This document shows positions 18,412 to 29,015 of a DNA stretch of 64,000 bases, one piece after another; position 1 is the stretch's first letter; each line of letters starts with the position of its first letter. The DNA comes from Halothiobacillus diazotrophicus (GTDB lineage: Bacteria > Pseudomonadota > Gammaproteobacteria > Halothiobacillales > Halothiobacillaceae). The translations under genes and the position numbers were made by a program. The notes beneath the pieces were generated by a model. It worked only from the letters and a program-made list of their open reading frames with translations. It was not told the DNA's origin and did no database searches. The DNA lies in assembly GCF_001663815.1 (NCBI RefSeq), contig NZ_CP016027.1:1747001-1811000 (forward strand), written 5' to 3'.

Positions 18412-21400
18412 ATGCCCGGTAGCATGCACGCGACCGCCATGCGACTGACCCGACTCTATCTGGCCGGCTTCAAATCCTTTGCCACGCCGACCGAAATCGC
18501 CCTGCCTGCACCGCTGGTCGCCATCGTCGGGCCGAACGGCTGCGGCAAATCCAATCTGATCGACGCCGTGCGCTGGGTGCTGGGGGAATCCTCGGCCAAA
18601 CAGCTGCGCGGCCAGGCACTGGACGACGTCATCTTCGCCGGCAGCGGCGGGCGCCCACCCGCCAGCCAGGCCGTCGTCGAACTCGGCTTCGACAACAGCG
18701 AGCGCCGACTCACCGGCCCCTTTTCCGCCTACGACCAGATCGTCATCCGCCGCAGTCTCGGCCGGGATGGCCAGTCGCGCTACAGCATCAACCAGACCAA
18801 GGTGCGCCGACGGGACGTGATCGACCTCTTCCTCGGCACCGGCGTCGGTGCCCGATCCTACTCGGTCATCGAACAGGGCCAGATCAACCGTATCGTCGAC
18901 GCCCGCCCGGAAGAACTGCGCGCGTATCTTGAGGAAGCGGCCGGCATCTCGCTGTACCGGGAACGCCGCCGCGAAACCGAATCGCGCATCAGCCAGACCC
19001 AGGAAAACCTGAGCCGGCTGAGCGATCTCGCCGACGAGCTGGGGCGCCAGCAAAACCAGCTGGAACGTCAGGCCAAAACCGCCGAACGCTACCGGGTGCT
19101 GCAAAAGAAATGGCGCCGACAAGTGGCCGAGCAGGCGGCCGTGCAGCACATCCTCGCCACACGGGCGCATGAAACGCTGGCGGCCCGCTTGACCGAACAA
19201 CAGGCCGACCTGACGCGAATCCATGCCGAAGGCGAGCAGATCAACCGGCTGATCGCCGATCTGGAGCACCAACGCGGCGCCGTGCAGGACGAACTGCGTC
19301 AGCTTCAATCCCGGCTGTACGAAGTCGCGGCAGAACGGGCCCAGGTCACGGGCCGACTGGGGGAATTGGCCGCACGGCAGGAAGCCATCGAACAGCAGCG
19401 TCAGGATGACCGCGCCCAGCAGACGCGACTGGCCGACCGGATCGAACAGCAACGAACGGAACGCGAAGCGCTGCACCAAAAACAACAGACCCTGGAAACC
19501 GAGCGGACACAGGCCCAGGAGCAACGTGCGCTGGCTCAGGCCGAGCTTCGGGTAGCCGACGAGGAACTGGCACGCCTCCGCGCCGACTGGCTGCAGGCCA
19601 ACGAAGCCCTGGCTACCCCGCAACAGCAACTGGCCGCCCGCCAGGCGGAGCGCGCCACCCTGCTGCGCCAGCACCAACGACTCGCGGCGGAACCCGCGGC
19701 CCGCGATCAACCGGATCAGGACGACCAACGCCGTCGGTTCGCCGAACAGATCGCCCAGTTGGAGACACAGCACAGCGAAGAGCAGGCCCGATGCGACCAG
19801 CACCAGGAAGCGCATCGACAGGCTGTTGCCGATATGGAACGACAGACGCAGGCCGCGGAACAGGCGCAGGACATCGCCCACGAACGCATCCGTACCCGGG
19901 ATGGGTTGCTGGCCGAACGCAACGGGCTGGAGCGCCTGCTGAGCCATACGAAAAAGCAGGCCGCGCCCCGCACCGGAACGCCGACGGAAACCTTGATGCA
20001 GCGACTGGCTACCGCACAGGCCGATCCGTGGTGGGGCCACGTACTCGGCGCACAGATCGAAGCCGACTGCATCCCCGATCTCGATGCCCTCCACGCCGCC
20101 TGGACAGACTCGGGTCAACAACCGAATGCCGGCTGGTGGGTCGCACCCGCCGCAGAAACATTCGAGGCATCGTCCAGCGAACCGGTACTATCCGACGAAC
20201 TCGGACCGTGGCTGGCCGACTGGCAGAAGACGCGCCATCCCGCCCCGTCACTGACCGAGGCCCTCGCCCGCCGCGCCGAGCTTTCGCCCGGCCACGTCTT
20301 CGTCCTGGCGGATGGCTGGCAGGTCGGTCGACACTGGATGGGGCGACCAGCAGCGGATCAGGCGGCCATCCATCTGCAGCAGCAGACCCGCCTGAATACG
20401 ATTCGGGACGAACTGGTTGCCGCCGAACATTCCGCCGAACAGGCTCAGGAACAGGCGCGCAATCTTTGGGCTGAGGTCAAGCAGACACGACAGCGGGCCG
20501 ACGCGCTGGCTCTGAAGGAGCGCGAGGCCCATCAGACATGCTCGCGCCTCGCGGCCACCCTGGCCGATGTCCACCGCAAGCAGGAACGTGCCGAACAACA
20601 ATGGGCCGACGAATCGGCGCGCCGCACGCGGCAGGAAGCGGAACGCCAGCGGATCGAAGCGGAACTCGTCCAGCTCGACGAACAGATCGCCGAGACCGAG
20701 CGGGAAGTCGCCGCACGCAATGCAGCGCGCAATCGGCTGACCGAACAACAGCAGGAAGCCGAGCGCCTCGTGCAGGAACGCCGACGGGCCTCCGGCGCTG
20801 CCGCCCAGCAAGCCCAGACGCTGGAACGCGCCTGTGACCAGAACCGGCAGCAGGGCATCCATATCGATCAGGCGCTGGCCCGCGATCAGGCCCAGTGGCA
20901 GCACATCGACCAGCGACTGGCCGAGTTCGACGACAAGGCCCTGGCACTCACCCGACAACTCGAAGAAGCCCGAGCGGCACAGGGCAGCATCGAGCAACGG
21001 CAACAGGCCCTGAGCCGCCAGGAGGCGGAAATTCTGGCGAAACAGGACGGCCTCACCCGCGTTCTCAACGGGCATCTTGCCGAGCGGACAGCGCATCAGC
21101 TGAAGGAACAGAAGGCCCAGACGGACGTTCAGGCCACGGCCCTGCAGGTCGCACAGGCCGAAGTGCATGCCACCCATACGGCGGAAACGCGGGCGGCCGC
21201 CGAGCAGCAACTGGCCGACGATCAGGAAATCCTCGACGAGACCGCCATGCAACGGCTCGCGGACATTCCGCAGATCGAGGCGGCGCAAAAAGGGGAACGA
21301 CTCAACCTGGAACAGCAGATCGCCCGGCTGGGGCCCGTCAACCTCACGGCCATCGCCGCCTACGAAGAAGTCCGCGGACGCAAGGCGGAGCTGGATCAAC

Positions 21401-21942
21401 AGATGGCCGACGTCCAGGCCGCGCTGGATCAACTCACCGACGCCATCCGCACCCTCGACCGGCAGACCCGTGCCAAATTCCGTGCTGTGTTCGAAGCCGT
21501 CAACGAACGACTGACGCCCTTGTTCGAGCGCCTGTTCGGCGGCGGAGAAGCCCGTCTCGATCTCACCGACGGCGACGAACTGAACGCTGGGGTCACCCTC
21601 TTCGCCCGCCCGCCGGGCAAGAAGACGACCCAGCTGTCCCTGCTCTCCGGCGGCGAACGGTCATTGACGGCCGTGGCCCTGATCTTCGCCCTTTTCCAGC
21701 TCAACCCCGCGCCGTTCTGCATTCTGGACGAAGTGGACGCGCCGCTGGACGAGGCCAACGTCGGGCGGTTTTGTGCTATGGTTTCGGCCATGTCGGACCG
21801 GGTGCAATTCCTGTTCGTCACCCACAATAAAACGACCATGGCCAGTGCCTCCGCCTTGGTCGGTGTGACCATGCGCGAGGCGGGCGTGTCGCGGATCGTT
21901 TCGGTCGATGTGGATCGTGCCGTGCAATTACTAGAGTCATGA
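18412..21942 (+). CDS. smc: Chromosome segregation ATPase SMC
   Basis: 1176 residues, full length. The N-terminal head has Walker A (IVGPNGCGKSNLID, about residues 40-53). Long Gln/Glu/Ala-rich coiled coils flank a hinge near 520-640. The C-terminal head has the signature LSGGERSLTAVAL and Walker B FCILDEVDAPLDEANV. SMC dimerises and organises the origin-proximal chromosome with ScpAB. The start may be ATG 18412 or ATG 18439 (MRLTRLYLAGFKSF, the family consensus start). The stop overlaps the zipA start by 4 bp, so smc, zipA and ligA form one operon. Confidence 0.97.
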   Translation: MPGSMHATAMRLTRLYLAGFKSFATPTEIALPAPLVAIVGPNGCGKSNLIDAVRWVLGESSAKQLRGQALDDVIFAGSGGRPPASQAVVELGFDNSERRLTGPFSAYDQIVIRRSLGRDGQSRYSINQTKVRRRDVIDLFLGTGVGARSYSVIEQGQINRIVDARPEELRAYLEEAAGISLYRERRRETESRISQTQENLSRLSDLADELGRQQNQLERQAKTAERYRVLQKKWRRQVAEQAAVQHILATRAHETLAARLTEQQADLTRIHAEGEQINRLIADLEHQRGAVQDELRQLQSRLYEVAAERAQVTGRLGELAARQEAIEQQRQDDRAQQTRLADRIEQQRTEREALHQKQQTLETERTQAQEQRALAQAELRVADEELARLRADWLQANEALATPQQQLAARQAERATLLRQHQRLAAEPAARDQPDQDDQRRRFAEQIAQLETQHSEEQARCDQHQEAHRQAVADMERQTQAAEQAQDIAHERIRTRDGLLAERNGLERLLSHTKKQAAPRTGTPTETLMQRLATAQADPWWGHVLGAQIEADCIPDLDALHAAWTDSGQQPNAGWWVAPAAETFEASSSEPVLSDELGPWLADWQKTRHPAPSLTEALARRAELSPGHVFVLADGWQVGRHWMGRPAADQAAIHLQQQTRLNTIRDELVAAEHSAEQAQEQARNLWAEVKQTRQRADALALKEREAHQTCSRLAATLADVHRKQERAEQQWADESARRTRQEAERQRIEAELVQLDEQIAETEREVAARNAARNRLTEQQQEAERLVQERRRASGAAAQQAQTLERACDQNRQQGIHIDQALARDQAQWQHIDQRLAEFDDKALALTRQLEEARAAQGSIEQRQQALSRQEAEILAKQDGLTRVLNGHLAERTAHQLKEQKAQTDVQATALQVAQAEVHATHTAETRAAAEQQLADDQEILDETAMQRLADIPQIEAAQKGERLNLEQQIARLGPVNLTAIAAYEEVRGRKAELDQQMADVQAALDQLTDAIRTLDRQTRAKFRAVFEAVNERLTPLFERLFGGGEARLDLTDGDELNAGVTLFARPPGKKTTQLSLLSGGERSLTAVALIFALFQLNPAPFCILDEVDAPLDEANVGRFCAMVSAMSDRVQFLFVTHNKTTMASASALVGVTMREAGVSRIVSVDVDRAVQLLES

Positions 21943-22952
21943 ATATGGAATGGTTACGTTGGATTTTGTTGGCGGCGGGTGTGGTCACCCTGATCGGCAT
22001 TGCCTGGATCTACTTCCGGCACAAGAGCGAACAGGCCATCGAACTCGGTAGCGGTCGTACTGAAGCCAATCTCGACGATCCGATCGACGTCCGCATTCGC
22101 GCCCAGGAAACCCATGTCCACACCGAACTCGGTGCCGACCTGCATGAGGAAGACGATGTGCCGCCGGCCACGGCCCGCCGGGCGGAACCCCGTCTGGACG
22201 CCGGGATCACCCCCGCCAGCGAACCCTTCGAAGTCGAACCCGAACCCCTGCGCTGGTCTCAACCGAATTTCACGCGGCACAGCGATCCGAAAGCGCATGA
22301 CGATCCGCCGATCGACATCGATTTCAGCGACGCCGAGGGCATTCTCGGCACCGTGCGCCGGACGCCGCTGCACGATGACCCGACTGCCGCGGCCGGGCAA
22401 CCGGGTGGACTGTTCCAGCAGCGTCAGGGCACCGCGCCCGCCCGTCGCTTCAGCTATCAGGAAAAAACCACGACGCCCCCTGGCGAATCCGAGGCCGCAA
22501 GCACGCCGGCACCAACGAACGAGGTCGCCCCGCCCGAACCGACGCAGGAAGAGCGCCAACCTGTCGTCCTGCCCCTGCTCATCGCCAGCCCGGATGCCGA
22601 GCCGTTCGATGGCGAACGGGTCCAAAGCCTGATCGAGGAGATCGGTTTCGAATTTGGCGACCTGTCGATTTATCACTACCCGGACGAAATGGGTGAACCA
22701 CTCTTCTCGCTGATGAACGGCGTACAGCCAGGCACCTTCGACCGGGGCAACGTCGCCAGCTTTTCGACCCCCTTGCTGGCGATCTTCATGCAACTCCCCC
22801 TGGCAAGCCCCGGCGAAACCCTGATTTTCGAGCGGATGCTGGACATTGCGCGGGACATCGCCGACCAGCTCGGTGGCGAAATCCTCGATGACCAGCGGCA
22901 GCCGCTCAGTTCCGAATCGATCGATCGATACCGCGAACTCCTCCACAGCTGA
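21939..22952 (+). CDS. zipA: Cell division protein ZipA
   Basis: 337 residues with the ZipA layout: an N-terminal membrane anchor (WLRWILLAAGVVTLIGIAWI), a charged then Pro/Gln-rich linker (about 30-200), and the C-terminal FtsZ-binding domain (about 205-337, including FGDLSIYHYPDEMGEPLFSL and STPLLAIFMQLP). It tethers FtsZ to the inner membrane at the division site. The ATG overlaps the smc stop. The protein is diagnostic for Gammaproteobacteria. Confidence 0.93.
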   Translation: MNMEWLRWILLAAGVVTLIGIAWIYFRHKSEQAIELGSGRTEANLDDPIDVRIRAQETHVHTELGADLHEEDDVPPATARRAEPRLDAGITPASEPFEVEPEPLRWSQPNFTRHSDPKAHDDPPIDIDFSDAEGILGTVRRTPLHDDPTAAAGQPGGLFQQRQGTAPARRFSYQEKTTTPPGESEAASTPAPTNEVAPPEPTQEERQPVVLPLLIASPDAEPFDGERVQSLIEEIGFEFGDLSIYHYPDEMGEPLFSLMNGVQPGTFDRGNVASFSTPLLAIFMQLPLASPGETLIFERMLDIARDIADQLGGEILDDQRQPLSSESIDRYRELLHS

Positions 22953-25010
<2,058 letters not shown>

Positions 25011-25532
25011 GTTGCGCCGGAATCACCTCGCCCCGCACTAGACCAGGTAAAGGGCGACCTTTCGTCACTGCCCGGCCCGATCCACCCCCGGCAAGGTGCC
25101 GGTATTGCCGGTCTCCACAGATCGCTTCAACAACGCCTCAAGATCCACCCTTCCGCCGCCCTCCCTGATTGCGTTCGGCATGAAGCGGGACCGGATGATC
25201 TCGCTCAACGACACCTCCCGTAGGGAATGGGACGATTTCAATCCCTCAAATATATCCGGACCAAACCTCTCTCTACGTCGTTGTTGTCCCGGTAATTTCA
25301 GCTCGGCCCGGAAGACCGCAAACGACCTGGCACGTGATTTACCCCAACACCTGTGTCATATCACACAGTTTTCCCGAAGCCCCTACCCCAAGATATTGAT
25401 AGCTTTACGATTAGTTTTTGGCATGAAGCGTGCTGATTACGAGCGCGGCTATTTCCGCATCCCGGGCCCGCCGGTTGGCATCGACCGCTGTCCCGTGGCT
25501 TCGACATCCCTCACCCAATTAGGAATCTCATC
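25011..25532. other. Intergenic region with two dyads, no convincing gene
   Basis: 522 bp between ligA and the outer-membrane barrel gene. It holds a 7-bp inverted repeat CCGGCAA/TTGCCGG (25088-25111) shortly after ligA and the dyad CTGTGT-catatc-ACACAG (25351-25368). Base composition drops toward AT around 25360-25430, consistent with a promoter for the barrel gene. No tRNA or recognised RNA was seen. Confidence 0.5.
25351..25368. promoter_or_regulatory. CRP/Vfr-like palindrome
   Basis: CTGTGT and ACACAG form a 6-bp inverted repeat with 6-nt spacer, resembling the TGTGA-N6-TCACA site of CRP-family regulators with one altered base per half. It lies about 165 bp upstream of the barrel gene. 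Assignment is tentative. Confidence 0.4.
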
Positions 25533-26609
25533 ATGCACGCCAATGGCACCGATCCCGTTCGCCCCTCATCGACCCGGCAATTCAAGCCGCTCCTGGGGCT
25601 TTCTCTTTCCTTAGGTGCCTTGATCTGGAGCCACGGGGCATTTGCCTGCGCAACCTGCGGTTGCTCCCTCTCCACCGATGCGGCCATGGGGTATTCGGCC
25701 AGCAGCGGCTTTCGGGTCAATCTGCAATACGACTACATCAACCAGAACCAATTGCGGACCGGGACACATTCGATTGCGCAGGCACAGGTCGCGACCGTTC
25801 CCGGCCAGGAAGTGGAAAACAAGACCACCAACAATTACTTCACACTCGGCCTGAGCTACGCGCCCGATGCGAACTGGAACTTTCAGCTGCTGATTCCCTA
25901 CATCGATCGTCGGCACTCGACCTACAGCGCCGACCCGACGCTCCCGCTCAGCGCGGACCAGCTCAGCAGCGCCAAGATCAACAGCCTGGGCGACATCAAA
26001 TTCCTCACGAGCTATCAGGGGTTTCTGCCCACCCATAACCTGGGCGTTCAACTCGGCATCAAGCTGCCCACGGGCAACTACGGCGGCCCCGATGCGACTG
26101 GCAGTGGCGTGGTCGGACGCAACCCGGTCTATTTCGGTGCCGCAGGCAATGCCGGCGGCCAGATCCTCGATACGAGCCTGCAGGCAGGTACCGGCAGCAC
26201 CGACCTGATCGTTGGCGCCTACTACTATCAGCCGGTCAGTCAGAACTTCGACATATTCGCCAACGGTCAATTCCAGTCGGCCATCAAGGAGAAGCTGGAT
26301 CAACCCGGCGCGAACTATCGGCCCGGCAACCTGGCGACCGTCAGTTTCGGCACCCGCTACGAGGCCAACCCGAACATCGTGCCGCAATTGCAGATCAACC
26401 TCAGCCACCGCTCGGCAGACCAGGGGGCACTCGCGGATACGACGGACACCGCCGGCACCGTGGCCTATCTGAGCCCGGGCATCAGCGCGAGCATCACCCG
26501 GAACATGCAGATCTACGGTTTCGTCCAGGTGCCGATCGTCAGCCATTTGAGCGGCTACCAGCTCTTCCCGCGCTGGACAGCATCGGTGGGCATGGGCTAT
26601 TCGTTCTGA
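25533..26609 (+). CDS. Outer-membrane beta-barrel with N-terminal Cys cluster
   Basis: 358 residues. A signal peptide (LLGLSLSLGALIWSHGAFA) is followed at the predicted mature N-terminus by CATCGCSLS, a CxxCxC cluster suited to metal or redox chemistry. The remainder alternates hydrophobic and polar residues in strand-like blocks and ends with a terminal Phe (SVGMGYSF), as outer-membrane barrels do. Similar barrels with a CxxCxC start are known as uncharacterised transporter-like proteins. The stop shares a base with the start of the TlpA-like gene, so the two are coupled. A possible job is export or exchange of a metal or electrons with TlpA help (inference). Confidence 0.7.
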   Translation: MHANGTDPVRPSSTRQFKPLLGLSLSLGALIWSHGAFACATCGCSLSTDAAMGYSASSGFRVNLQYDYINQNQLRTGTHSIAQAQVATVPGQEVENKTTNNYFTLGLSYAPDANWNFQLLIPYIDRRHSTYSADPTLPLSADQLSSAKINSLGDIKFLTSYQGFLPTHNLGVQLGIKLPTGNYGGPDATGSGVVGRNPVYFGAAGNAGGQILDTSLQAGTGSTDLIVGAYYYQPVSQNFDIFANGQFQSAIKEKLDQPGANYRPGNLATVSFGTRYEANPNIVPQLQINLSHRSADQGALADTTDTAGTVAYLSPGISASITRNMQIYGFVQVPIVSHLSGYQLFPRWTASVGMGYSF

Positions 26610-27304
26610 TGCCTCGAAGCGTGCACATCACCGGAGCCAGCATCATCAATACGCCATCCCACACCGATTGCCCCAGCGACAAGACCGCCGACGACCGGGC
26701 AGCCCCACGTCGACGCGCCTTTCTCCGGATGGCCGCCAGCATGAGCCTCGGTGCGGTCGGTGGCCTGATCACCCCACAGTCAGCCGAAGCGAACGGACTG
26801 GTCCTCGGCCAACCGGCACCCCCGCTCGTGCTCCATACGCTGGACGGTCACTACATCGCCACCCGCGACCTGCTCGGCCAGGTCGTGATCGTCACCTTCT
26901 GGGCCTCCTGGTGCGATCCCTGTCGCGAAGAACTCCCGATACTGTCGGCCTACGCCAAAGCACACAGGCACCAAGGCCTGACCGTACTGGGTTTCAGTCT
27001 CGACGGTCCGGACGAACTGCCCCAGGTCCGCAAGATCGCGGCCGAACTCAGCTTCCCCGTGGGTTTGCTCGGCAGCGCCTGGGCCGGCGACTATGGCCGG
27101 ATCTGGCAGATCCCCGTGAGTTTCGTCATCGACCGTTCAGGCAAATTGGTCGACAACGGCTGGGATGATGAGCAGCGGGCCTGGACACAGGCACGATTGG
27201 ACAAAGTGGTAACACCACTGCTCACGGCGCAGCACCAGCCCAGGAATGGACAGGGGAATGGACAGGGGAATGGGCCGGGGAATGGACAGAGCCCGCAGGC
27301 ATAG
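26609..27304 (+). CDS. Tat-exported TlpA/ResA-like thioredoxin
   Basis: 231 residues. A twin-arginine signal (PRRRAFLRMAASMSLGA, about residues 33-50) precedes a thioredoxin fold of the TlpA/ResA type with active site WCDPC and a cis-Pro region IPVSFVIDRSGK. It should be a periplasmic thiol reductant. Tat rather than Sec export is uncommon for this family. The C-terminus is a low-complexity Asn/Gly/Gln tail encoded by a short tandem repeat. It is coupled by overlap with the Cys-cluster barrel gene, which could be its substrate. Confidence 0.85.
   Translation: MPRSVHITGASIINTPSHTDCPSDKTADDRAAPRRRAFLRMAASMSLGAVGGLITPQSAEANGLVLGQPAPPLVLHTLDGHYIATRDLLGQVVIVTFWASWCDPCREELPILSAYAKAHRHQGLTVLGFSLDGPDELPQVRKIAAELSFPVGLLGSAWAGDYGRIWQIPVSFVIDRSGKLVDNGWDDEQRAWTQARLDKVVTPLLTAQHQPRNGQGNGQGNGPGNGQSPQA
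27242..27291 (+). repeat. 12-bp minisatellite at the end of the tlpA-like gene
   Basis: About four units of AATGGACAGGGG or near copies (one reads AATGGGCCGGGG) encode the repeated NGQG tail. Copy number may vary between strains by slippage. Confidence 0.75.
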
Positions 27305-27318
27305 CCACCTCAGGTGGC
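27304..27318. terminator. Hairpin between convergent genes
   Basis: GCCACC-TCA-GGTGGC forms a 6-bp stem that overlaps the stop codons of both converging genes (TAG at 27302-27304, and TGA of mocA on the other strand at 27310-27312). No T-tract follows, so terminator strength is doubtful. Confidence 0.4.
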
Positions 27319-27942
27319 ACGTGACACTTGGGATGCCTTAAGCGACCCGCCGATCAGATCAATCGGCTCATCGATATCGAGCAGGACGCCCGCGTCGTCG
27401 GTCGGGATCAGCTTGCCATCGAAGGCGTTGAAAACGCCCTGGGCCCCCCGGTCACCGACCAGCCCCAGCAAGCCAAGGCGTGCCCGGGCAGAAAACCCCA
27501 CCGGGTGGCCGGCCCGTCCGGCATGGATCGGACGGGCTGCAGACGCACCGTCCATGAGAGCCTGACGGACCAGCGCCACGCTGGCAGCCGAGACCGCCGG
27601 CATGTCGGCCAGACCCACGATCCAGCCTTGGGGATGATCTGCGCGGCATTGCACGCCCCAGGCGAGGCTGGCCCCCATGCCCCGTTCGGCATGGGGGCAG
27701 ATCACGGGCACGCAGCCGAGATGGGCCAAGCGGTCGGCCAGTGCCCCGTCGTCAGGGCGAAGCACGGCGATGACTTCGGTCAGGGTTTCCAGCAATGGCC
27801 GGGCGCTGGCTTCGGCGAGACAGGACACCGCGTCCCAGGGCAGGTGGCGTTTGTCCTGACTGCCGAATCGGCGGGAGAACCCCGCAGCCAGGAGAATGCC
27901 CACGGGCTCGGGCTGTCGTTCGGCGACTCGATCGGTGGTCAT
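27310..27942 (-). CDS. MocA/MobA-like molybdenum cofactor nucleotidyltransferase
   Basis: 210 residues with the NTP-transferase N-terminus GILLAAGFSRRFGSQDK, central GLADMPAVS metal-binding motif and a Rossmann-like core. The length and order fit MocA, which makes the cytosine dinucleotide form of the molybdenum cofactor used by xanthine-dehydrogenase-family enzymes. It is the last gene of the minus-strand operon with the hydroxylase subunits and XdhC, exactly where a dedicated cofactor transferase is expected. ATG 27942 was chosen over the preceding in-frame TTG. Confidence 0.82.
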   Translation of the reverse strand: MTTDRVAERQPEPVGILLAAGFSRRFGSQDKRHLPWDAVSCLAEASARPLLETLTEVIAVLRPDDGALADRLAHLGCVPVICPHAERGMGASLAWGVQCRADHPQGWIVGLADMPAVSAASVALVRQALMDGASAARPIHAGRAGHPVGFSARARLGLLGLVGDRGAQGVFNAFDGKLIPTDDAGVLLDIDEPIDLIGGSLKASQVSRAT

Positions 27943-27963
27943 CAACGTACTACGGCCCCGAGC

Positions 27964-29013
27964 TCAGGGTGCTCGTGACGCCACAGAGGCAGGATGCCGC
28001 GTAGCTGCCTGGGCTTCTTCCGACAGAGCGACACCGTCGTGATGCCCCTCATCGAACGATCCGGCTGCACGCCGCGCCGCCACGAGTTCGGCCGCGATGG
28101 AAACGGCGATCTCCGCCGGGGTGTGGCTGCCGATATCCAGGCCCGCCGGGGCCATCAGCCGACGGGTATCGAGGCCCAGGGACTGCAAGCGTTCGCGCCG
28201 CGCTTCACTCGTGCGCAAAGAGCCCATGGCCGCGATGTAGAAAGCAGGGCGCTCGAGGGCAACCATCAGCCCGAGATCGTCCTGACGCGGGTCGTGCGCC
28301 AGCGCCACCACGGCCGTCCTGCGATCGAGGGGCAAGTCCTCGGCCACGACGTCCGGGCTACCGGGCACCAGAGAGACGGCATCAGCCAGATCGGGGAACT
28401 GATGCCGCCAGTCGCGAACAACCTCCGGCCGGCCGTCGCAGAGCGTGACGTCGAACTCCAGTGCCAGGGCGATACGGACCAAATGACCGGCAACCGGCCC
28501 CGCACCAATCAATAGTAGCCGCCAGGCCGGGCCGAAGGCGCAGGTGAAGGTATCGTCGGTCAGCAGGACCGCCTGATGACCGGGTTGCCAGCGCACGCTC
28601 CCCGTCCGCAGATCAAGCAGGCGGGTAACCGATTCACGACGCGCCAGGGCCGCCAGAACCGGCGCCCACTGCGTCGCATCGATCAGTGACTCGACCACCA
28701 GCAGCAACGTCCCGCCGCAGGGCAGCCCCACGCGCTCGGCCTCGGCCCCACCGTAGCAGATCTGCTGAGGACGATCAGGCATCGGCACCGCGGCGAGGCG
28801 TCGGCGCAGGTCTTCCTCGACGCATCCGCCGGAAACCGAGCCGATCAACCGGGGATCGGCCGAATGAGGCGCGATGATCGCCAGCATCGAACCGGGCGGG
28901 CGCGGCGAGGAGCCCCAGGTCGCCGCGACCGTGACCAGCAGGACGACCTCGCCTGTCGCATGGGCTGCCAGCGCCGCCTCAACCACCACCCGGGAATCCG
29001 CATAGGTGGCCAT
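27964..29013 (-). CDS. XdhC/CoxI-family molybdoenzyme maturation protein
   Basis: 349 residues. The N-terminal XdhC/CoxI domain contains WGSSPRPPGSMLAI and SGGCVEEDL; the C-terminal domain begins with a Rossmann motif (LLLIGAGPVAGHLVRIA). XdhC proteins bind the molybdenum cofactor, promote its sulfuration and insert it into the target enzyme. The ATG at 29013 lies 2 nt after the stop of the large-subunit gene. About 45 C-terminal residues are Ala/Ser-rich and probably disordered. Confidence 0.88.
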   Translation of the reverse strand: MATYADSRVVVEAALAAHATGEVVLLVTVAATWGSSPRPPGSMLAIIAPHSADPRLIGSVSGGCVEEDLRRRLAAVPMPDRPQQICYGGAEAERVGLPCGGTLLLVVESLIDATQWAPVLAALARRESVTRLLDLRTGSVRWQPGHQAVLLTDDTFTCAFGPAWRLLLIGAGPVAGHLVRIALALEFDVTLCDGRPEVVRDWRHQFPDLADAVSLVPGSPDVVAEDLPLDRRTAVVALAHDPRQDDLGLMVALERPAFYIAAMGSLRTSEARRERLQSLGLDTRRLMAPAGLDIGSHTPAEIAVSIAAELVAARRAAGSFDEGHHDGVALSEEAQAATRHPASVASRAP

Positions 29014-29015
29014 GG

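Noticed and set aside
25096-25614. 172-codon plus-strand reading frame after ligA
   Set aside because: Overlaps the signal-peptide region of the barrel gene in another frame, has no Shine-Dalgarno and no recognisable domain; treated as chance.
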